From: Pomphorhynchus laevis
Lineage: Eukaryota; Acanthocephala; Palaeacanthocephala; Echinorhynchida; Pomphorhynchidae
NCBI GenBank assembly: GCA_012934845.2
Contig: WNNJ02000618.1
Coordinates: 92,435-156,434, forward strand
Direction of reading: 5' to 3'
Length of the DNA stretch: 64,000 nt
Shown here: positions 10,018 to 20,619 of the stretch, piece after piece
Layout of the letters: every line of letters starts with the position of its first letter
Numbering within the stretch: the stretch's first letter is position 1
The notes under the pieces: generated by a model
What the model was told of the DNA's origin: nothing
What the model saw: only the letters and a program-made list of their open reading frames with translations
Database searches by the model: none
Program-made: the position numbers and the translations under genes

Positions 10018-10250
10018 TTGCTCCCTTCCAAGCCGCTTTTCGCTCTAATCACTCTACTGAAATTGCATGTCTTAAAGTTTATAATGACCTACTCATCTGG
10101 CGCGATCATAAATTATGTAGTGTCATAGTTTCTCTTGATCTATCGTCTGCTTTTGACATCATCGATCACTCGATTCTTCTCTATCGCCTTCGTCATGATT
10201 ATGACTTCTCTTTACCCACTGTATCATGGTTTTCTTCAAATCTATCAAAC
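10018..10250 (+). mobile_element. Family A-like LINE fragment (RT palm), subfamily A'
   Basis: The translation reads FQAAFRSNHSTEIACLKVYNDLLI, SLDLSSAFDIIDHSILL and RLRHDYDFSL. This matches the A1 RT but with many synonymous changes, so it is an older or distinct subfamily. It ends in the left arm of the 16-bp fold-back. The same RT segment recurs at about 10832-10991. Confidence 0.8.
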
Positions 10251-10284
10251 TCTGAACCGTATGCGTAAGCATACGGTTCAGAGT
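10249..10284. repeat. Perfect fold-back, 16-bp arms, 4-nt loop, at a fragment junction
   Basis: ACTCTGAACCGTATGC (10249-10264), loop GTAA, then its exact reverse complement (10269-10284). The left side belongs to an A' fragment and the right side leads straight into a C-family fragment, so the palindrome marks the breakpoint. Confidence 0.9.
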
Positions 10285-10680
10285 GTCTTTCTTCTCATTT
10301 GTACAGTATCAGATCCTATAGAATTGTTTCGACTGATGAAGTTCGTGATTTTCTCATGCATATGCAATTGACAAACGATATTGATAGACGTTGCAGTTCC
10401 TGGATAAAGATGATTTATCTGATTAAAAGAGTTTTTGTCACTATCTACACTGTGTTTTGTTCGGATATACAACGCGCTAGTTCAACCTCACATCGAACAT
10501 TATGCATTTAAGCGTCGTTCCTTTTCACGATAGGCGAAATGAGAGACTTAAAGACAATTCTACGGAATGGCAGCAAACTCATGCGACGAGGTAAAATGAT
10601 GATCAATAATGATCGATTAACATTGATGGGTATGATATCAGTGAAAACAAGACTACTCGTTCTGAATCTCCTCGCGATGT
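10285..10680 (+). mobile_element. LINE C-family fragment C1 (RT thumb region)
   Basis: The nucleotide sequence aligns with 53150-53560 (C2), including SYRIVSTDEVRDF (C2 has TYSIISTNQVRDL), DIDRRCSSWIKMIYLIK (C2 has DTERRCSSARKMIYLIK), RGEMRDL and the later MISVKTRLLVLNL. The divergence is high and several frame breaks occur. Both ends abut A' sequence, so the fragment is either inserted or part of a rearranged block. Confidence 0.7.
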
Positions 10681-10991
10681 GACATACATCTCTTAACTCC
10701 TCACTACCATCTTCGTACCGCCCTATATCACTTCTCCCAACCGTCTATAAACTCCTTGAGTGTCTCATTCTTGAGCAAGTTAATACAAATCTCTTTTATC
10801 CAACTTATTTCCTCGATTCCATGCAACTATTCGATATAATCACTTTACTGAAATTGCCTGTCTTAAAGTTTATAATGACTTACTCATATCGCGTGATTAA
10901 AAATTATGTAGTGTCATAGTTTCTCTTGATCTATCGTCTGCTTTTGACATCGTCGATCACTCGATTCTTCTCTATCGCCTTCGTCATGATC
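10681..10991 (+). mobile_element. Second A' LINE fragment (RT fingers and palm)
   Basis: It reads SSYRPISLLPTVYKLLE, then after breaks TEIACLKVYNDLLI and SLDLSSAFDIVDHSILL. The last 160 bp repeat 10036-10207 almost exactly. The two A' pieces therefore overlap in the parent element and cannot be the two halves of one interrupted copy. A tandem duplication or two insertions is needed. Confidence 0.7.
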
Positions 10992-11699
10992 TTTGCCTCG
11001 GTTGTTTTTAACAAAAATAATGTCTGGCAGAGGGTAAAATAAAAAATATGGTGGCCGCAGTGTCTTTTATATAGCTTGCCAACATCTATATTTTCTTTAT
11101 CCTCTATATCTCTCGCCGTCAAACCAACCCCCACAATAACCTTAACTACCAGCTCTCCTATCATGATCTCACCCACTCACGTCACTCGTCCTTTTTTGCG
11201 GAAACGCTTTCCGTCTCGCGATCGTTGCGTAATCGTAATTAATATCACTCCTTCCACCTCATTATCTCCACAAGCACGTCTTGACCACGGTATTTACACT
11301 TTCAGATCAATCCTCTCGTATATTGTTCCTGCGGAAAAACTATCCTTTTTCACAACATATCTCCTGCCGCATTCATCTACCCGAACAAATCTTCACAATC
11401 TAATCCTTCTCAGTCCCTTCCCTCTCATGAAAATTGTTTTCAAACATCGCTCTCACGCGTCCTATGTCCTTTCCAACGATTTAAACTCATATATTTTTAA
11501 ACCAGTCGAATTTTCCCCAATCGCACCCCTTCCGAAATCGCTTAAGTCTCTTCTGCCTGCATCGAAAAACGCCGTCGCGAGGAAAACGGCGAAACATCTC
11601 TCTTAATCCGAAATATCGACGGAACTTTTTTAAGTTGTCCACACCAGCCCCAAAATTCGATGGCGCTCCATCTCCCCTATGTGTATTCTACGCTAGACC

Positions 11700-14462
11700 C
11701 TTTCACCACCGCACACGGTTTCCGCCTCGGCCTCTTTAACACTAGATCAATTCTCCATTAAACCGGTCTTATCTCAACCAATTAACCAAACAACCCATCG
11801 ATCTATTCTGCCTCATCGAATCCTGCACATCAGATTCACACGACCTATCCATTCGCCGACTGATCTTTACCGGTTACTCACTAGTCGAATCCGGCCGCTC
11901 GCTCAGCTCATCCTCTTCTAAATTCTCTAATAATGGCGGCATTGTCGCATTCACCCGTCACCCCGCGTCTATTCGCAAAATCACTTCCACTTTCAGTCCT
12001 TGCTCTTTTGAATTTCTCACTTGTCGTTCTTCTATCCCGATCACTCTGGATCTCGCCATTATATACCGTCCTGGTTCATCAGCTCCTACCTCTTTATTTG
12101 TTACCGAACTCGCTGACCTCCTTTCTCATTGTTCTTTGTCCCCAATCCCTTCACTCGACATTCGACTTGACCGCCCCTCTCCCACTGATTCCATTCAATT
12201 CATCAACATTCTATCCAACTACAATTTCAAACTCATCTCATCTGCCCCCTCACATATCAATGGGAGGTACTCGACATCATCACTGTTCGCGATCGTTTTG
12301 CTGCCTGCATTTCAGTGTCCATCTCCGATCGTGGTTTATCCGATCACTTTCTCTTCACCCTTTATTTCACTTCAAACCACTCCCCGCTTCACAAACCCAC
12401 CATCCTACGTTGCCCTTGGAGAAAAGTTGATTTCCCTCTTCTCCGCTCTGACTTACTCAAATCGAATATATCCTCTTCAACAACATCTTCCTCTCTTCAA
12501 TAACTCGCCTTATTTTCGACTCTAAACTCACATCCACTCTAGATCTTCTCTTGACCTTCAAGCATCACCCTCACCGTTGCTTGCATCGTGCCATTTTGTT
12601 TGACATCCAATGCCAACTATCAAAGCGTCGACTCCGTCATGCTTTTTGAGTCTATCACCGCTCTCTCAGACGTGATATCCGCCCGCTCAATCCGTCTCTT
12701 CGTGATTTCTATCTTGCTCTTAACCGGTCTCATCTCCACCTACTACGCACCAAATGCAACTTTGTCTAGCAGCATAAAATCAACACTTCATTAAACTACG
12801 AGTCTATCTGGCATACTTTTAACTCAATCCTTTCTCGCTACTCTCAGTCTTGCAACATAAATCATCTTCCCGGAACACTTTCATCTCCTCCCTGTCTCAC
12901 CTGTCGAAGTCTCTTCTGTCATCATGTCCTTGTCCAACAAAACCTAACCTGCCAATCACCTGCCTACCCCATACTTAAATCCATATGCTCATCGATACCC
13001 CCTATACTCACCATCTTGTTTAACTCATCAATCTGCAGTCGTATATTTCCTTCACACTGGAAATCCGCCATCGTTAGTCCCCTCCTTAAGAAACAATCGC
13101 TCGACCCTCTCACTTCATTTTAGCTAACACCCCATTTCACTCATCTCTACTCTTGTCAAATTCTTGAAGCGCCTTATCTTAATACAGATCAACATTTATC
13201 ACTCTTCATTAATTCATTAAATCTGTACCCTACTGTCCAATCCGCTTTCCGCTCTAATCATCCACAGAAATCGCCTACATGAAAGTTTACAACGAACTAC
13301 ACATTTCTCGTGACAAGGCTCTATATAAAGTTCTCATATCTCTCGATCTCTCCTCTGCCTTCGACATCGTCAACTACTCCATCCTCGTATATCGCCTTCG
13401 TTATGATTATGGCTTTTCTTCATCCTCTGTAGCATGTTTTGCCTCATATCTATCCGACCGTTCTTTTCGAGTCTGTTCAAATTCATCATCCTCTCCTCCC
13501 ATCTCTATTTTCCGAAAGGTCCCACAAGGTTCAGTCCTATGACCTCTGCTTTTCGCTATTCTACTCGGTACTCTCTATCCAGTTTTCAAATCTGACTCCT
13601 CTCGTAACGTCATGCAATACGCCGATGACATCCTCATATATGCTCATGCACCCGCACATCGCATATACGATATCGGCATTTCTGCTTCGAACAGCCTTTC
13701 TTCTATCTACAAACGTCTCTACCATCTTCGTCTCGTTCTAAACCCAGACAAGTCTACGATAATGTTGATCCTCCCTCGTCAACCAAACATATCTCCTCCC
13801 CTATATATTTTCCATCATCAATCATACCATAGTATACAATCTTACTTTCTTAGGCTTCCATTTCAATGATCACCTTTCCTTTAAACCCTTTGTCGGTGAC
13901 AAGGTCCGCTCGTCTTACTTAATTATTCGTAGCATCCGCCGTATCCGCCACCTTATCGACCTCCGTTCCTGTATGTCTCTTCTTTCATCGCTTCTTTTCC
14001 CTAAAATCGATTACTGCCTCAGCCTTTTCGCCAATTCTCCAAAATCCATCATCCTACCACTACAACGCATAATCAACTCCGCCGTTTGAGTGCTCTTTCG
14101 TCTCCGTCGCTTTGACCACACATCCACATATCTTGCTCAACTCTCATGGTCCATTATCTACATTCGCATCAAACTCCGCTTTCTTCTCGTACTTTTCGTC
14201 TCATCGCTGTCGGCTCCTCATCGTTCATCAACCTCCCTTTCTTCGACGATACTCGCCCCACCACTCTATCACTGCGTTTTCGCATTGATAGAGAGGTGGG
14301 GCGAGTTATTTTACTCTACGTTCCCAATTACTCTAACAACTACGGTCTCCGGTCCTTTCTCGTCGCCGCCCCACTCGCCTGGAATCAGCTCCCACTCGAC
14401 ATCAACCGCGCTCCCTCCTTTATTGCACTCAAATGCCGCCTCCGTATCCACCTCCTCGAAAC
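11700..14462 (+). pseudogene. ORF2 of A2: AP endonuclease plus reverse transcriptase, many frame breaks
   Basis: Endonuclease motifs are LGLFNTRSI (about 11726-11755), LFCLIESC with the catalytic-type Glu, SNNGGIVAFTRHP (about 11925-11970), LDLAIIYRPGSS (about 12050-12085) and FVTELADLLSH. RT motifs are MKVYNEL, SLDLSSAFDIVNYS, VPQGSVL, an intact QYADDILIYAHAP (13612-13650) and the thumb to 14460. The frame changes at least eight times. A1 shows the same domain order from SDHF onward. Confidence 0.8.
14251..14306. repeat. Fold-back inside A2, 26-bp arms with 2 mismatches, 4-nt loop
   Basis: Bases 14251-14276 and 14281-14306 are reverse complements at 24 of 26 positions, with loop TTTT. A1 and the fragment at 28.9 kb have unrelated sequence in the right-arm position (about 19 bp leading to CTCTTACTC), so the right arm is a derived replacement copied from the left. 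Confidence 0.9.
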
Positions 14463-14537
14463 ATTATTTAGATTTGTTGTTGTGGTCATGTAAGCTTGCG
14501 CCGGCACGCATTTGCCACGTAAAAATAAACTGTTTTT

Positions 14538-15383
14538 ATTTTTATTTGGGATCAACGCAGGAATCTACTTTCGGCATGGGCATGTTACCAGGTCCCTTTG
14601 AATTTAATATTGTAAATTTAATCATGTAATTGCCAAACTGATATAAATTGATAGTGCCTTGTTATTTTAATGTTATTAAAATATATATTATAGATTCAGT
14701 TGGCTGATCTGATTTATCCAATTCGCAGATTTTTGCTGGAGTTTAATGTTTATAGTTTCTTATAACTGATGAATGCAGACCTCTTCGTAGATAATAAATA
14801 GTCAGTTTCCACTTTTTTGCTTATAAGGACAAAACATCGCAACAAGCATGTTCTGTAGCATTTTTATATGTCCCTCATTTTTACTCTTTTTGTTTCTTTT
14901 CAATCATAAGACAAATGTACTCTTTGGAGAGGTGTGGCGGATCATGATATGTTAAAGTAGCCTGTACAAATGAGTTCGGATTTACCCCTTAAATAGATGC
15001 CACTTGTGAAAAAATCTTTAAAAATGTTTGCAGTTTCCAGAATAGGCTTGCTGATATGGCCATTTTTTAGCCAACAACATGGACCCAAGTGTTTCTTTAT
15101 ATCGTTCACAGGTTGATCCACGCTGCATTTATTTACACATCGACATTTATTTCCCAAAGCATGGTATATTTGTCAACAGCGGTATGCATAATAATCTAAA
15201 AATACTAACCGAATAGTAAAATTTGTTCTTAAAAGGGATTGCACAATTTCTTTTTAAATGGTCGTTTTGGCAAAATCAATGGATATGGTATTATTCCGCT
15301 CTTGTTGATAATAAGTATGAAGTTCTTACACTTGAACAAGATCTTTTTTCGATATCATCAATATAAGGATCAATTCAGATGAG
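14538..15383. other. Unassigned stretch with one unrecognised minus-strand frame
   Basis: A 71-codon minus frame (15157-14942) contains a Cys-rich start (KCRCVNKCS) and GPCCWLKNGHISKPIL. I do not recognise it. It is short, lacks flanking coding signal and could be chance or a remnant exon. The rest is AT-rich. A motif CAGTTGGCTGATCTGATTTAT near 14698-14718 recurs with 3 changes near 39402. Confidence 0.35.
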
Positions 15384-15605
15384 CTAACTGAGTCTACGTA
15401 TTTTATAAGTAGACTCAGTTAGTTATTATTAAAAGTTAGTTATTTATATTATAAATAACTCACTTAGTTATTTATAAAAAATAATGCTAAATAAAAATAA
15501 AAAAATAAAATAATTATAAATAATTAATAATTGTTATATATGGTTTTATATAATTTATATCAAGTTAAAATTTAATATTGAAATTCAAAATATAAATTAA
15601 TTTTA
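15384..15605 (+). repeat. Dispersed AT-rich repeat G, copy G1, starting in a 14-bp fold-back
   Basis: CTAACTGAGTCTAC (15384-15397), an 11-nt loop, then the exact reverse complement (15409-15422). The following AT-rich stretch contains TTATTTATAAAAAATAATGCTAAAT. Related sequence is seen at 17783-17870 and, inverted, at about 39160-39312, so this is a small repeat family of unknown class. Confidence 0.6.
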
Positions 15606-16303
15606 TAAATGTATTAAACCCCGATAAGTCAAAACATATGCGCATCGGACATCTACACATCAATTCATCATATACCATTGACGGAAGAGAAATTGAAACA
15701 GTTCTCCAATTTCAAGACCTTGGAGTGATCGTAAATAGAAGCTTATCGACCATCCCACATACCAGTCACACAGTTGCTAAATGCCGTCGAATTTTAGGAC
15801 TTATTAGAAGGATCATTGGCCAGCTTGACGCATCCAGTTTTAAGTTAATTTACAATGCTTATGTCTTATCTTTAATGAGATACGCTTCACCTGCCTGTCA
15901 CCCTCAAACTACGACAGAGATGAACCTGTACGAATCCATATTACGCAAGGCCAAACATCTTGTACCCAGCCAACGCAAGCTCTCATTCATTTTTCGACTT
16001 CACGCACTTGGTGTGACCACAGTGAAGAAATCTTTAAAGTCATCTAATTTAATGTTTGTGTGGACAGCGCTTAATGTTCAAAAAGGGCAGAGGGAACATG
16101 TTTGTCGCAAACTGTTCGAACTTCGAAATTCAAACAGATTGAGGGGACATCACCTCACGTTAAAGACCCACATTCGTCCACGAAGAAGATTTAACACAAT
16201 TGTCAACCGAACGTGGAAAAGCTGGAATAAGCTACCAAGTCAAGTGGTTTCGGCCTCCAGTATTTTGTCCTTCAAGAGAAATCTGAAGAATGTACTAACT
16301 TAA
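15606..16303 (+). pseudogene. C-terminal part of LINE ORF2 (RT thumb and tail domain), family F
   Basis: The frame is open for at least 221 codons. It contains VLQFQDLGVIVNRSL (the post-YADD motif seen in all CR1-like RTs), LIYNAYVLSLMRYASPACHP, YESILRKAKHLV and the terminal WKSWNKLPSQVVSASSIL. It lacks the endonuclease and the catalytic RT core because of 5' truncation, so it has no enzymatic function. The unbroken frame suggests a fairly young insertion. Confidence 0.8.
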
Positions 16304-16395
16304 AACAATCGGATTTTCATTGATATTTTTTTAACCCTGTACATAGTCTGTACGAGCTCTACGCTCTTTTGCTGCTGTTGTATTTAATAATAATA
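15608..16395 (+). mobile_element. LINE F copy F1, 5'-truncated 3' end
   Basis: The copy starts in the RT thumb (FNPDKSKHMRIGHLH in frame before the ATG at 15638). It runs through the full C-terminal domain, then a 3' UTR ending in TTTAATAATAATAAATATT. The tail is a short AAT repeat as in families D and H. No target-site duplication is evident by eye. Confidence 0.8.
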
Positions 16396-16460
16396 AATAT
16401 TAATATTGATTTTATTAATATTATAAAAAAGAGTCAATTTAAATATATTGACTTTAATAT

Positions 16461-16550
16461 AAGGTTCAGTCATAAATCCTAAGTTAGTCCTAAGTAAGTC
16501 CTCAGATCAGTCATAAGTTATAAGGTTTCTCAAGGTTCAGTCATAAGTCC
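16461..16550. repeat. Staggered direct duplications at the 5' end of F2
   Basis: GGTTCAGTCATAAATCCT, then AGATCAGTCATAAGTT, then GGTTCAGTCATAAGTCCT occur in succession. The last is the first coding sequence of F2 (QGSVISPTLF). Repeated copying of the element's first 20 or so bases explains the pattern. Confidence 0.7.
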
Positions 16551-17510
16551 TACTCTGTTCAACACATATGTCAATGACATATGTCATGTCAATTTCTCAT
16601 TTTCGATGTACGCCGATGATATCAAAATTTGGAATGGTATTCAGGATCTTTCAGATCATAACCGGATCCAGAAGGACATAGATTTCATGCACTCGTGGTG
16701 CAACTCACATGATCTTACTATTAACATAGAAAAGACCTATCACATGCATTTCGGTCAGTCGATGTACTCCGGCTCGTACACTTTAGGCGGTGCTACCATT
16801 AAGAATGTTGATCAAGTCAAGGATCTCGGTATTATATTATCTAATAATCTGTCATCGGGTCTTCATGTAAGATATATTGTAAGCAAATATTAACACATCC
16901 TAGGGCTACTGCGAAGAACGCTAGGTTTAATTGTTGTTGACTCATTTAGGGTGCTGTTCCCCTCGATGGTCCTTTCTCATATGCTATATCCTCCATCATC
17001 AGTCTTTCCGCAATCTAAGGGTGATTTGCGTTTACTTGAGGGCATTCTCCGTAAAGCTAGCCATATGGTTTCCTCTATTCGAGTATTCCCTACCCTGAGA
17101 GACTAGACGTTCTAGGCATATGCGATGTTAATACGTCCTTAATTAAAGCAGATTTGATGTTGGTGTGGAGGACACTGCACTCTTCTAAGCACGTTTTAAA
17201 CCCTCTATTTACACTTTCTGCTAATGAAAATCTACGAGAACACAAGCTTAACTGGTACACAAACTGGGACCGAAGGGGAACCGAGGTGACATAAGACATC
17301 GAATTGTCATACATTGGAATAAATTACCATCTACTGGTGTTGAGGCCACACATGTATCAGAATTGAAGAATAACCTTCGTGCAGAATTCCGCCTTGAATC
17401 CTGACTTGTTTCAGCTGCTTTGTTGACTATTTTTTATTTTTCTCTTTTTTTACTGTGATGCCCCTGTTTTGAGCTTTGCTCTTTTGGCGGTCAATGAATA
17501 ATAATAAAAT
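16518..17510 (+). mobile_element. LINE F copy F2, 5'-truncated at the RT QGSV motif
   Basis: It begins at VSQGSVISPTLFNTYVNDI (about 16525), keeps an intact MYADDIKIWN (16606-16635) and continues to KDLGIILSNNL (about 16827). It then breaks into other frames through the thumb, with the terminal WNKLPSTGV near 17320-17345. The 3' UTR ends GGTCAATGAATAATAATAAAAT at about 17510. The ending resembles F1 (GAGCTxTxCGCTCTTTTG). Confidence 0.75.
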
Positions 17511-18050
17511 AATTATTTATGAAACACATCTGAAATCAGCAGTCAATTTAATTACACTGTTAAAGTGATTTTTAAACCGGATCTACGTGTATTTTATAAC
17601 ACAATTGCGAACTGAGTTTTAAAATAGCAAAGACAGTGCAATGTTAGAGTGATACGCTTGCAACTACATCATCCAAGAAATCAACAGGTGTATTAAAAAA
17701 TTACTTTTATTTTTATGTAATAAATATTTTTCTTATACAAAATTTTAATATAAATTTTAAATAAATATTTAATAAATCAGATAATCAAACTGAGTCGCGT
17801 ATTTTATAGTATTTATAAATTTAAAATAATGCTAAAGTTTAAATAATTAAATAAGTAAAATTCTGATTGATAAAATCAGTATTGGCTGATCATCCGACAA
17901 CGTACCGCATTCTATACTCGCGATTGATTTTCTTTTTAATAATATATTTTTTAATAACTAATAAACATGCATCTAATAAGATAAAACAGTTATTACAATA
18001 GAAATAAATAAACAAAAACAGTATATCGTAGGCTTCGACGATATCCTTCT
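17511..18050. other. AT-rich spacer containing G repeat copy G2
   Basis: Mostly AT-rich with no coding signal. Bases 17783-17870 repeat the G family (AACTGAGTC, GCGTATTTTATAG, AATAATGCTAAA). Confidence 0.5.
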
Positions 18051-18054
18051 ATAT

Positions 18055-19880
18055 CTCAGAGAGATCTCGCCCTACAAACAATGCCAATGCGACCCTTTCC
18101 GATTGAGCCAATCAGGGTATGTCACACACCGGCGAGCCCAATCGCAGCGCAAGATGATCGGTAGAATCGACGTGAGGAGCTTTAGAAATCTTTGTATTTG
18201 CTCTGGGGACGTCCTATTGGGAAGAAGACTAATTCCGAGATTGCTCAGGTGCACCTTTGTGCACCTGAGCACTGACACTTAATTACCGATGTTAGGCCCG
18301 TTTCAGGGCCGACCAGGCTTTCTTTAGGACACTCTTAAATCTATCCAAGTCGGATCCAACGGCCCATTTTACCATAATGGTAAACCCCATGTATCTTACT
18401 AGATGTGTAAAGACAGGTAGGGGGTTGGTTGATAAGATATAGGAAAGATAAGAGATTGCAAATAGATTTTTCTCGGTGACAGGGGCGCCGTGAAAGATAA
18501 TCACCTGCGATTTCAAGAAATTTAGAAGATTAAATGGGGATAACTTATCTTTTAATCTTACAAAGAATTGGTTGATTTTAGACTACATTTTTGCACCTAC
18601 ATCCATAAAACAGGGCTATGGTATCATCAGCGTATACTACTAGATGTTGATCACGTTGAAATGGTTTAAACAGAACAATGGAGACTGCAAGAAGTAAGAT
18701 TTGATAAAGTGAGGACGTTGAGGCACACCTGTAATTGGATAGAACTGACGAGCGTCAGGGTCATTATTGTAAAACATCGCTTGATGTGCAGCAATATCTC
18801 CACCCTGTTAACAATTCCCGCAGTCAACCCGAGTGACCAAAGAGAGAAGATAACAAAGGGAATAGAGATATGGTCAAAAGCAGCAAAAAGGACAAGAAAG
18901 ACAGCCACAGCTAGCTAAGCCTGCTATCTTGACAAAACTGGTGCACTTCATCTATTGCAGAATGAACCGAACGATTTTTTACAAATCCATTAAAGCCTGG
19001 TGGGATTAAATTTGGCATACTTAAATAATCGCCGAGTTCACACGCAAGAACTTTTTCGTAAAGGGAAATGAGAGAGTTTTGAATCGAAATGGCGCAGGTC
19101 TTTAGAACATGTAACCGGTTTTTTCTTTGGTAAAAATAGTCGACGGCTGAAGTAACGCCAGCAATATCAGATGGTGAGGCTAAAAGAATAGTGATGGCGA
19201 CCCCCTTTCACTGACTGTCCGTCAAAAGCTGACAGATGCGAGTTAAGAGTGGTGAATGAATTTTGGTGGTTCATGGAAGCGGACCCCATGAGTTGAGGAT
19301 ATTCGTAGCCGAAAGATCCCTGCTCCTGAAGCCACTCCAGGTAGGGATTGGCTGAGAAGGAAGGTAGATATATAATTGTGATGGGATAGTAATTCTTCCA
19401 AAACTTTATCAAGACCTTTGTTACTAATCTAGCCCGATGCTCTCTCCTTCCAGCTAACAAACTTTTCTTCCTTGAAAGTCTTCCAAACAGAAGACTGAGA
19501 TGGATTAAGGCGAGCAATGTTAGCCTTATACATGCTTAATTGGAGTATATACGTGGAACTCCGATATTCTTTCAAGAGAGCTTATCTGAAGGAAACAGAG
19601 AGAGTGGGGATATGTAACATTTTTGATAAAACCTTGAGTTTTGTCGGAGTGGGATTGAAAATACAACCTTTATAGATAGTTGAAAATATTTCGGTAGCTT
19701 TCATATATGCATTGGTAAATATCTAGTAATGTTCTGGCGAGGCTGGACCGATTTAGTTTGCTGAAGGACTATTACATCAGTATCGCGACCAGATAAAAGA
19801 CGAAGGTCAGAAGTAATCCTGAATTCCACTGAAGAATATTCAGAGGAAAAGAATCTCGACTAACCATTACGTTGGTTTAC
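18055..19880 (-). mobile_element. LINE fragment E7, internally deleted
   Basis: On the minus strand it starts with the endonuclease N-terminus FPLNILQWNSG and, one frame on, SDLRLLSGRDTDVIVLQ (about 19860-19770). It then jumps to the linker and RT, omitting the GDFN part present in E1. The frame 19517-19167 (RLSRKKSLLAGRREHRARLV) matches the E1 linker. The downstream frame 18516-18292 (KSQVIIFHGAPVTEKNLFAI) and 18278-18072 (LSNLGISLLPNRTS) cover the post-YADD part, matching E6. Many breaks are present. Confidence 0.75.
18242..18271. repeat. Perfect fold-back in E7, 13-bp arms, 4-nt loop
   Basis: TGCTCAGGTGCAC (18242-18254), loop CTTT, then its exact reverse complement (18259-18271). The homologous part of E6 (around 22160-22200) has about 35 bp of different sequence here, so the palindrome is derived. 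Confidence 0.85.
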
Positions 19881-20447
19881 AGATGTGAGAGACGCCCTCT
19901 AGTTGAAGGCAGCAGTCGAATGGTTGCCCATTCCACTAGCGGATTTAACTGAGAACTCACTGTTCCTACATGGCTTATAGGAATATCTTCATTTCCCTTA
20001 TTAGCTCAATAAGGGAAATGGACCCTGGCTCTTTTGCCAGAGTCCATTTTTCGCCTTGGACATTTTGATTATCTTCTTACCGTTGCGGAAAATGCCCGTT
20101 TATTAGAAGATTCTTGTTCTTTCAGAATTTGAGACGATGCCAGCATCATATAGGTTGTTTGTGCTAACAACTTTTCTAAGTTCTTTGAGAGTTCTGCAAA
20201 TTTCATGTCCATAAAAACCTTCTACTCTTCAAATTCCTTCTTTATCGAATGTGAGGAATCCAGAACTGATTCGTCATTTCTATTGAAAATTGTCCCTATT
20301 GCTTCGGAGAAGGTCTTTGCAGCAGCTGAAAGCTTCCTCATATGTCGGCTTTGGCACTCCTTGAATTTTATGCATTTTTTGAGTATGCCGGGTTATTTAA
20401 CCCACAGTTTACACACGTGAGATCATTATCCTCCGGGCATTTACCAT
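19881..20447 (-). mobile_element. Decayed E-family ORF1/ORF2 junction with two adjacent fold-backs
   Basis: The piece lies upstream of the E7 endonuclease on the minus strand and should be ORF1 3' sequence by position, but I could not confirm a zinc knuckle. Two fold-backs stand side by side at 19990-20020 and 20019-20046. The remaining sequence has short frames only. Confidence 0.4.
19990..20046. repeat. Two adjacent fold-backs (13-bp arms, 5-nt loop; 11-bp arms, 6-nt loop)
   Basis: CATTTCCCTTATT (19990-20002) pairs exactly with 20008-20020. TGGACCCTGGC (20019-20029) pairs with GCCAGAGTCCA (20036-20046) with one mismatch. They share two bases, which points to sequential copying events. Confidence 0.85.
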
Positions 20448-20615
20448 TATATCCTGGTTCTTTGCATCTCGATTCAGCACAGCAAGGTGCTGTGCTGAAT
20501 GGTGCTATCCTGGTTCTTTGGGCATCTTGGTTCTATGGGACATGCTATCTTGGTTCTTTGGGACAGCAAGGTGCTATCCTGGTTCTTTGGGCATCTCGAT
20601 TCAGCACAGCAAGAG
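20448..20615. repeat. Local shuffled repeat cluster with 13-bp fold-back
   Basis: The phrase CTATCCTGGTTCTTTGGGCA recurs about four times with truncations. ATTCAGCACAGCAAG occurs twice, and ATTCAGCACAGCA (20472-20484) is followed by AGG and its exact reverse complement (20488-20500). The cluster interrupts the ORF1 of E8. Unit lengths vary, unlike a normal satellite. Confidence 0.85.
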
Positions 20616-20619
20616 GATC

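Larger units (their letters stand above)
10992..14537 (+). mobile_element. LINE copy A2 (L2/CR1-like), nearly full length, decayed
   Basis: The copy appears to include a 5' region, an endonuclease, the RT and the 3' UTR (CATGTAAGCTTGCGCCGGCA near 14487, AATAAA near 14524, then a T-rich tail). The upstream frame 11076-11606 is Pro/Ser/Thr-rich, basic and unlike any domain I know; it could be an ORF1 or 5' UTR of this family. The exact 5' boundary is uncertain. An internal 26-bp fold-back at 14251-14306 replaces normal element sequence. Confidence 0.75.

Noticed and set aside
16570-16592. ACATATGTCA palindrome in F2
   Set aside because: It encodes the normal RT residues NTYVNDI and has almost no loop, so there is no sign of a derived event.
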